Assembly (NCBI GenBank): GCA_021788095.1
Contig: JAJYLB010000038.1
Span: 1-34,714 of the forward strand
Length of the DNA: 34,714 nucleotides
Reading direction: 5' to 3'
Source of the DNA: Acidobacteriota bacterium
GTDB lineage: Bacteria > Acidobacteriota > Terriglobia > Acidiferrales > UBA7541
The translations under genes and the position numbers were made by a program. Each line of letters starts with the position of its first letter. The first letter of the stretch is position 1. Shown one piece after another: positions 29,373-34,714 of the stretch. Under the pieces are notes generated by a model that saw nothing but the letters and a program-made list of their open reading frames with translations, was not told the DNA's origin and made no database searches.

Positions 29373-30980
29373 CTATTTCAAGCCGACGGAGTCGAGGAAG
29401 CTGAAGTCGCCCGCGGGACCGAGGTGAACGTTTTCCATGCGGCGGCGATAGACGGCGACGTTGTCGAGGTACCAGAGCGTGAGATAGGGCTGGTCTCGTG
29501 CCACGATCTGCTGGACCTGGAAGTAGAGTTGTTTCCGTTTCAGCGCGTCCGGCTCGACTCGCGCCTGCTCCAGCAGGCGATCGAGCGCCGGATTTTCGTA
29601 CCGCCCGCGGTTGGCGCCGGCCGGAGGAATTTCCTGGGAGTCGAAGACGTAGTAGAAAATGTCCGGATCGTCGTTCGCCCCAATCCACCGAAGCGTATAG
29701 ATCTGGAAGCTGCCGCCGGTAATGTCGGCGTAGAACGTGCCGAATTCCAGGGATTCGAGCCGCAACGCCACGCCCACTTGCCGCCACTGCTGCTGGAGCA
29801 CGGCCGCGATCAGGCGCGAGTGCTCGTCGGTGGAGGTCTTCAAGGTGAGGTGAAAGCGTATGCCGTCGGGCCGGCGAGGGAAGCCGGCCTCGTCGAGCAA
29901 GCGATTGGCGCGCGCCGGATCGAAGTCGTAGCGCGGGAGATGGGGATCGTAGGCCGAAAGGAAGGGGGGAAGCAGGCTGTAAGCGATGCGGGCCTGACCG
30001 CGCTCGAGGTAGCGGATGATCTCCGGGCGGTTGGTGGCGTAGGCCAGCGCCTGCCGCACGCGGCGGTGGCGCAGAAGGGGATCCGTGCAGTTGAAGGCGA
30101 GGTATTGGAGGTCGGTGCCCGGCTCGTCGTCCACGCGAATGGCGGGGAACTTGGCGAGGGCGTCCACCATGTCGGGCGTGAGCGAATTGAGCGCGATATC
30201 CGCGCTGCCTTTGCGCAACTCGAGCGCGCGCGTCGTGGCGTCGGGCACGATCCGAAAGATGATTCGGTCGATCTTGGGCCGGCGGCCGAAATAGAGCGGA
30301 TTCCGCGCGAGCTCGACTTCCTCTCCGCTCGTTTCGCGAACGAAGCGGAACGGGCCCGTGCCGACCGGATCGGTAGCGGGATCATCGGGGCCGGCGGGCG
30401 TGGCGGAACGCGGAACGATGCCAATCGCCGGACTCACCAAATCCCACAGAAACGACGCGTAAGGCCGCCGGAGGTGGAAGACGACCGTGAGCGGGTCGGG
30501 AGTATCGATCGACCGCACGATTTCGAAGGAGCCGCGCTTGGGCGTTTGTATCGCTCCGGAAAGAATCGATTCGAAGGTGTACCGAACGTCGGCGGAGGTG
30601 CATGGCTGGCCGTTTTGGAAGCGCACTCCGGGCCGAAGGTGGAAAAGGTAGGTGACGGGATCGGGCGTCTGCCAACTCTCAGCGAGGTCGGGCACCACAT
30701 TCATCTCTGCGTCGCGGCGAACCAGACTGTCGAAAATCAATCCATCGAGATACTGCGACTGGGCGTCGGTGCCCACGCGCGGATCGAGGTTGACGGGATT
30801 GCTCTCGATCAGAAAAACGACGCGGCCTGGCTGGCTTCGGGTTCCCGCCGTGCCGCAACCGGCCAATCCGGCCGCAGCCAAAAGCAGCAGCGCCAAAAGG
30901 GGACGATAGCCGCGAGCACAAGTAGCACAGCCATTCCTGGCTGTGCGCTTTTCTCCCCGCCTCAGCTCAAAGGTGCGCAC
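29373..30980 (-). CDS. ABC transporter solute-binding lipoprotein, peptide type (SBP family 5)
   Basis: A protein of about 510-535 residues with a lipoprotein signal (YRPLLALLLLAAAGLAGCG, LAGC lipobox) and a full family 5 binding domain as in DppA/OppA. Typical stretches are NLDPRVGTDAQSQYLDGLIFDSL, PDLAESWQ, FHLRPGVRFQNGQPCTSADV, GTGPFRF, RVRQALAYATNR and YDFDPARANRLLDEAGFP. It would capture peptides or similar ligands outside the cytoplasmic membrane. No permease or ATPase genes are adjacent, so the rest of the transporter must be elsewhere. The start is unclear. Between the lipobox and a GCACAGCCA hairpin repeat, the only in-frame start codon is a TTG (30896) inside the hydrophobic core. 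I give GTG 30980 provisionally. Confidence 0.85.
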   Translation of the reverse strand: MRTFELRRGEKRTARNGCATCARGYRPLLALLLLAAAGLAGCGTAGTRSQPGRVVFLIESNPVNLDPRVGTDAQSQYLDGLIFDSLVRRDAEMNVVPDLAESWQTPDPVTYLFHLRPGVRFQNGQPCTSADVRYTFESILSGAIQTPKRGSFEIVRSIDTPDPLTVVFHLRRPYASFLWDLVSPAIGIVPRSATPAGPDDPATDPVGTGPFRFVRETSGEEVELARNPLYFGRRPKIDRIIFRIVPDATTRALELRKGSADIALNSLTPDMVDALAKFPAIRVDDEPGTDLQYLAFNCTDPLLRHRRVRQALAYATNRPEIIRYLERGQARIAYSLLPPFLSAYDPHLPRYDFDPARANRLLDEAGFPRRPDGIRFHLTLKTSTDEHSRLIAAVLQQQWRQVGVALRLESLEFGTFYADITGGSFQIYTLRWIGANDDPDIFYYVFDSQEIPPAGANRGRYENPALDRLLEQARVEPDALKRKQLYFQVQQIVARDQPYLTLWYLDNVAVYRRRMENVHLGPAGDFSFLDSVGLK

Positions 30981-31001
30981 ACGCAGCAGCGCCTGTGCTA
31001 C
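30923..31001. repeat. two hairpin repeats in opposite orientation
   Basis: GTAGCACAGCCA-TTCC-TGGCTGTGC (30923-30946) is followed by a degenerate reverse unit ending in GCCTGTGCTAC (30991-31001). The outer GTAGCACAG and CTGTGCTAC mirror each other. The pair lies at the N-terminal coding region of the lipoprotein, as the pair at 24688 does for the propeller protein. Confidence 0.75.
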
Positions 31002-31089
31002 GGGTGCCGGCGACCCGCCCCATCGGAAAGAAAACGCGAACCGCGAAAGCTTGAGCCTGCAGTCCTCAATCCGACGTGCGAAGTGCGAG

Positions 31090-32256
31090 CTAGTGGTTGC
31101 CACGGCAGGGATATACCACTTTCCCGAGGATGGCGGGGACGCGGGCGCCGGTAGCTTGGGGAACGTTTGCGGGCCGGCGGTGCCACGTCTGGTAGGCCAG
31201 CACGGCGAAAGCGAATGCCTCCTTGGCGTCCCCGGGAACGCCAAATTCCTCCGCTCGGCGCAAACGAACGCGGCCGAGTCCCGCCTCGAGTTGGGCCAGA
31301 ATCAGCGGATTCGATGCCCCGCCACCGGAGACGATCAGGTCGTCAACCCGCGCGCGCGGAAAGACGAAGCGGTGCAGGGCATCCACGATGGAAAGTGGAG
31401 TCAAGAGCGTGGCCGTGGCCAGCACGTCTTCGGCTCGCGCACCGCTTGCCATGCGCAGCAGCCGCGCGACGTAGGCCCGGCCGTACTCTTCGCGTCCGGC
31501 GGTCTTCGGTGGCTGCCGGCGGAAATACGCTTCAGCGAGCAATCGGCTGAGGACGGAGCGCAGTGGCCGGCCGCGCGCCGCGAGGCGGGCGCCAACGTCG
31601 AAAGCTCGGCGGCCGCCGCTGTAGCGGGAAGCGAGTGCGTCGATGAGCATATTGCCCGGACCGGTGTCAAAGGCGAAAACGTCGCGTTCCCTGGCGCCCG
31701 CCGGGATAACGGTGAGATTGGCGATACCGCCGATATTCAGGGCCACGCGCCCGCGCTCGGCGTGGCGATAGAGCAGGAAATCGACAAAGGGAACGAGCGG
31801 GGCACCTTGCCCCCCGCAAGCCACATCCGCCGGCCGAAAATCGGCGACCGTAGGGACGCCGGTGCGCGCGGCGATTACCGCCGGCTCGCCGATCTGAAGC
31901 GTGGCGGCAATGGGTCTGCCGAGAAAACGCGCCGGGCGGCCCTGGTGATGGATCGTCTGGCCGTGGGAGCCGATAAGGCCGATCTTGGCGAGCGGTACCC
32001 GGAAGCGCCGGCAGGCGGCAAGCGCGGCTTCGGCAAACAATTCGCCTAGAAGGAAATTCAAGCGGCTGATCTCGCTGGCTGGCGCAGGGCGGCCCTCGCC
32101 CGCGCGCAGAATGGCTCGGCGCACCGGCGGAGGGAAGGGAAGTGTGAGGAAATTCTCGATGCGAGCGCGCAGGCGCGGTGGGGCGCCATCGATTTGCGCG
32201 AGCGCGACGTCGATCCCGTCGGCGGAGGTGCCAGAGAGCAATCCCAGAACGCGCAT
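31090..32256 (-). CDS. anmK: anhydro-N-acetylmuramic acid kinase
   Basis: AnmK phosphorylates and opens 1,6-anhydro-MurNAc recovered from peptidoglycan turnover, giving MurNAc-6-phosphate. The 388-residue protein has the hallmark MRVLGLLSGTSADGIDVAL at its N-terminus (ATP-binding), IGSHGQTIHHQG (near 94), LQIGEPAVIAARTGVPTVADF, NIGGIANLT (near 171), the phosphate/sugar loop FDTGPGNMLIDA (near 194) and VSGGGASNP (near 313). ATG 32256 is preceded by GAGGATCC, a fair ribosome-binding site. The frame is open further upstream but without conserved sequence. It lies downstream of mutS in the same direction, separated by 220 bases of repeats. Confidence 0.95.
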   Translation of the reverse strand: MRVLGLLSGTSADGIDVALAQIDGAPPRLRARIENFLTLPFPPPVRRAILRAGEGRPAPASEISRLNFLLGELFAEAALAACRRFRVPLAKIGLIGSHGQTIHHQGRPARFLGRPIAATLQIGEPAVIAARTGVPTVADFRPADVACGGQGAPLVPFVDFLLYRHAERGRVALNIGGIANLTVIPAGARERDVFAFDTGPGNMLIDALASRYSGGRRAFDVGARLAARGRPLRSVLSRLLAEAYFRRQPPKTAGREEYGRAYVARLLRMASGARAEDVLATATLLTPLSIVDALHRFVFPRARVDDLIVSGGGASNPLILAQLEAGLGRVRLRRAEEFGVPGDAKEAFAFAVLAYQTWHRRPANVPQATGARVPAILGKVVYPCRGNH

Positions 32257-32274
32257 CACGGATCCTCGCCTGCT

Positions 32275-32311
32275 GGGAGCCCCAGGCGCCGTGGTCGCGC
32301 CTGGGGCTCCC
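32275..32311. repeat. perfect 15-bp hairpin between mutS and anmK
   Basis: GGGAGCCCCAGGCGC (32275-32289) and its exact complement (32297-32311) around a 7-base loop. No T-run follows on either strand, so it is not a classic terminator. It lies 18 bases before the anmK start and could affect transcript stability or anmK expression. Confidence 0.8.
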
Positions 32312-32333
32312 CCTGATGCCACCCCACAGCGTT

Positions 32334-32371
32334 GTCATTCCGAGCCGCGTATCTTGCCGCGAAGAATCTGC
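32334..32371 (+). repeat. GTCATTCCGAGC ... GAAGAATC unit
   Basis: TTGTCATTCCGAGCCGCG followed by CGCGAAGAATC. It shares GTCATTC(C/T)GAGC and GCGAAGAATC with the unit at 18175. It is the second repeat in the mutS-anmK gap. Confidence 0.65.
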
Positions 32372-32476
32372 TGTTCCCCTCCGCGGCGGCCTGGCGCCTG
32401 CTCGTCAGCCTCTGGCTGGACTGGAATAGCGGATACGTCCCAGCACCCCAACCGTCCCTGTATTGAGCGAGCCTCA

Positions 32477-34714
32477 TCAAGAAAGCTGTTTCTTCAGTTC
32501 GGCGAGCAGGCTGAGCGCCTCGATCGGACGCAGGGTATCGGGATCGATGGAACGAAGGGTATCGACGATCTCGCGGTCGAGCGGAGTGAAAATCGCCGGC
32601 TGCTCCGCGCCGGTTGGAGAGAGCTTCGCGCTGAGCTGCCGCTCGCTCCGCTCGTGCCGGACGAGGATCTCCCTCGCACGCTCGACCACGCGCGCGGGCA
32701 GGCCCGCCAGCCGAGCCACCTCGATCCCGTAGCTGCGGTCGGCGGCGCCCGGCTCGACCCGGTGGAGGAAAACGATCTCCTGCCCGGCTTCGCGCACCGC
32801 GACGTGGAGATTCTCGACGCCGGCGAGGCGGCCGGCAAGCTCGGTGAGTTCGTGATAGTGCGTGGCGAAGAGCGTGCGGGGACGGGGATCGGCTTCGAGC
32901 GCTTCGATCACCGCCCACGCGATGGCCAGGCCGTCGTAGGTAGAGGTGCCGCGACCCACTTCGTCGAGCAGAACGAGGCTGGCGGAGGTGGCGCCGTTCA
33001 GAATCGCGGCCACTTCGCTCATCTCGACCAGGAAAGTGGACCGGCCGCGCGCGAGATTGTCGGAAGCGCCAATGCGCGTGAAGATGCGGTCGGTCACCGG
33101 GAGCTGGGCGCGCGCCGCCGGCACGTAGGATCCCATCTGCGCCATGAGGACGATGAGCGCGGCTTGGCGAAGGTAGGTCGATTTCCCGCCCATGTTGGGT
33201 CCGGTGATCACCAGAATGGTCCGGGAAGACGAATCGAGATAGACGTCGTTGGGAACGAAGCGCTCGCCCCGGCGCTCGAGCAGCCGCTCGAGCACGGGAT
33301 GGCGGCCGCCGACGATGCAGAGTTCCTCGCCCTGGTGAAATTCAGGCCGCGTGTAATGGCGCTCGACGGCGAGGTGAGCGAAGGCGGCGAGCACGTCGAG
33401 CCGCGCGACGGAGGAGGCGGTCGCCCGCAGCCGCTGGGCCTGGCTCGCGACCCAGCCGCGCAGCTCGGTGAACAGCCGGCGCTCGATCTCGAGGATGCGG
33501 GAATCGGCATCGAGCACCTTCCGCTCGTGCTCTTTCAGCTCGCCGGAGATGAACCGCTCGGCGCCCACCAGCGTCTGCTTGCGCTCGTAATCGGCCGGCA
33601 CCAGGTGGAGGTTGGGTTTCGAGACTTCGATCGAGTAGCCGAAGACCTGATTGAAGCGGATTTTGAGCGAGCCGATGCCGGTCCGCTTCCTTTCCCGCTC
33701 TTCCATCTGCGCGATGGTTTGCTTCACGGTCCGGCTGCTGTCGCGTAGATCGTCAAGCTCGGCGTCGTAGCCGCGGCGGATGATCCCCGGCTCGGAGGGT
33801 TGTGCGGGCGGCTCGTCCGCGATGGCTCGCTCGAGCCGCTCGCGCACATCGCTGAGGTCGTCGAGCTGGTCGCGCAAGGCGCACAGGCGGGCGCTCTGGC
33901 AGCGGGCCAGGAATCCCCGAACCAGCGGCAATCGCGCCAGCGAGACGCGGAGCGCGACAAGGTCGCGCGGCGTCGCCACTCCCAAAGTGACGCGGCTGGT
34001 CAGCCGCTCGAGATCCAGAATGCCGCCCAGGTCCTTCCGCAACTCCCCACGTAATACCGTCGACGCCGCCAACTCGGCCACCGCGTCGAGCCGGGCGACG
34101 ATCTCCTCGCGGTCGATCGCGGGGCGCAGGATCCACGAGCGCAGCAGCCGCGCCCCCATACCTGTCGCGGTCGCGTCGAGAGTGTCGAGCAGGGTGGCCT
34201 CGCGCGTTCCCGGCGCCAGGGGAGCCACCAGCTCGAGATTTCGCACCGTGGCGTCGTCGAGAACCAGCGCGTCGCGATCGTAGTAGAAGCGGATGCGGTC
34301 GAGATGGGCGAGTTGGCCGCCGCCTACCGCCGAGGTTTCCCTCAGGTAGTGGACGATGGCGCCGGCGGCGGCTGTGGCCGCCGAATGGCCCTCCAGCCCG
34401 AAACCCTCCAGCGTGGCTACGGCATACTGTTCGCCCAGCAGGCGCGCGCCGTAATCGGGCCGGAAGATCCAGTTCTCGATCCGGGTTTCCACGCCGGTGC
34501 GCGAGCTGGCTTCGCGGCCGGGCGAGAGTACCGCGGCGTCGCGCGGCAGCAGGATCTCGCGCGGATGCGCCAGTTCCAGCTCTTCGCCGAGACGCGCCTC
34601 GGCGCCGGAACCGGAAAATTCCGTGGCCGAGAATTCGCCGGTGGAAACGTCGGCGAGGGCGACGCCCCATACGCCCTCCTCGGCGTCGCGGACGACGGCG
34701 GCCAGGAAGTTGTT
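32477..34714 (-). CDS. mutS: DNA mismatch repair protein MutS (partial, N-terminus outside window)
   Basis: MutS recognises mismatches and short loops and starts repair with MutL. This window holds 745 residues and the stop codon; the frame is open through the last base, so the N-terminal part of the mismatch-recognition domain, including the Phe-x-Glu motif, is missing. The visible part starts in domain I (FLAAVVRDAEEGVWGVALAD, VSTGEF) and runs through the connector, lever and clamp domains to the ATPase: Walker A GPNMGGKSTYLRQAALIVLM, STFLVEMSEVAAILN, Walker B LVLLDEVGRGTSTYDGLAIA and the His of FATHYHEL. The C-terminus ends at EALSLLAELKKQLS, the usual short tail. A GTG at 34492 is inside the protein and is not the start. 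Confidence 0.97.
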   Translation of the reverse strand, partial: NNFLAAVVRDAEEGVWGVALADVSTGEFSATEFSGSGAEARLGEELELAHPREILLPRDAAVLSPGREASSRTGVETRIENWIFRPDYGARLLGEQYAVATLEGFGLEGHSAATAAAGAIVHYLRETSAVGGGQLAHLDRIRFYYDRDALVLDDATVRNLELVAPLAPGTREATLLDTLDATATGMGARLLRSWILRPAIDREEIVARLDAVAELAASTVLRGELRKDLGGILDLERLTSRVTLGVATPRDLVALRVSLARLPLVRGFLARCQSARLCALRDQLDDLSDVRERLERAIADEPPAQPSEPGIIRRGYDAELDDLRDSSRTVKQTIAQMEERERKRTGIGSLKIRFNQVFGYSIEVSKPNLHLVPADYERKQTLVGAERFISGELKEHERKVLDADSRILEIERRLFTELRGWVASQAQRLRATASSVARLDVLAAFAHLAVERHYTRPEFHQGEELCIVGGRHPVLERLLERRGERFVPNDVYLDSSSRTILVITGPNMGGKSTYLRQAALIVLMAQMGSYVPAARAQLPVTDRIFTRIGASDNLARGRSTFLVEMSEVAAILNGATSASLVLLDEVGRGTSTYDGLAIAWAVIEALEADPRPRTLFATHYHELTELAGRLAGVENLHVAVREAGQEIVFLHRVEPGAADRSYGIEVARLAGLPARVVERAREILVRHERSERQLSAKLSPTGAEQPAIFTPLDREIVDTLRSIDPDTLRPIEALSLLAELKKQLS

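Noticed and set aside
29331..31154. 607-codon forward frame opposite the solute-binding lipoprotein
   Set aside because: The reverse strand has a clear family 5 binding protein with lipobox; the forward product has no recognisable motif.
31985..33748. 587-codon forward frame opposite mutS
   Set aside because: MutS motifs are unambiguous on the reverse strand; this is a shadow frame.
1..34714. tRNA, rRNA, riboswitch or insertion-sequence genes
   Set aside because: None were recognised by eye on either strand. A covariance-model scan was not possible, so small RNAs could be missed.

Overview
The window is 34.7 kb of high-GC bacterial chromosome. It carries housekeeping genes (dnaE, accA, hemH, mutS, rarA, anmK, a TsaC-type protein) and a nearly complete cytochrome c maturation (ccm) locus. 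The organism is most likely an Acidobacteriota. The evidence is an ADOP-type duplicated permease, a CcmH with an unusual cysteine cluster, and many short palindromic interspersed repeats of kinds I associate with that phylum. The assignment rests on gene style and repeats, not on a database search.

Layout. 1-4588: dnaE and accA, forward, 6 bp apart. 4589-6510: a zinc-ribbon membrane protein and an unrecognised protein with a faint uracil-DNA-glycosylase-like pattern, between repeat-rich gaps. 6511-15124: the ccm/heme locus in the order ccmE, ccmF, ccmH, a CcmI-like gene, an unknown membrane-anchored secreted protein, ccmA, ccmB, ccmC, ccmD, hemH. 15137-17791 (reverse): ADOP-type permease. 18430-19688: an RsuA/RluB-family protein and a CoA-binding protein. 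20077-21960 (reverse): DUF2784-like protein and an SGNH hydrolase. 22071-23450: AzgA-type purine permease. 23539-28325 (reverse): a secreted beta-propeller-like protein, rarA, a SpoU-type RNA methyltransferase and an O-methyltransferase-like protein. 28596-29231: TsaC/YrdC. 29373-34714 (reverse): a peptide-type solute-binding lipoprotein, anmK and mutS, the last running off the window.

How the genes work together. CcmABCD loads heme onto CcmE, CcmF/CcmH ligate heme to apocytochromes, and HemH makes the heme b that feeds the pathway, so 6.5-15.1 kb is one functional unit. CcmE has Cys in place of the usual heme-binding His (a CxxxY variant). No CcmG thioredoxin is encoded here. The protein after the CcmI-like gene ends in a tail that resembles the CcmI-like protein itself.

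The most unusual signal is the density of palindromic elements and where they sit. They lie in most gaps, mark every transcription-unit break in the ccm locus, appear to supply purine-rich ribosome-binding sequence for ccmA and ccmC, and occur in or beside the signal-peptide coding region of four exported proteins. In one of these, a 120-bp element sits in frame between the positively charged start and the hydrophobic core of the signal peptide. In the RsuA/RluB-family protein the catalytic Asp is replaced by Glu. No RNA genes, CRISPR arrays, insertion-sequence transposases or prophage genes were recognised.
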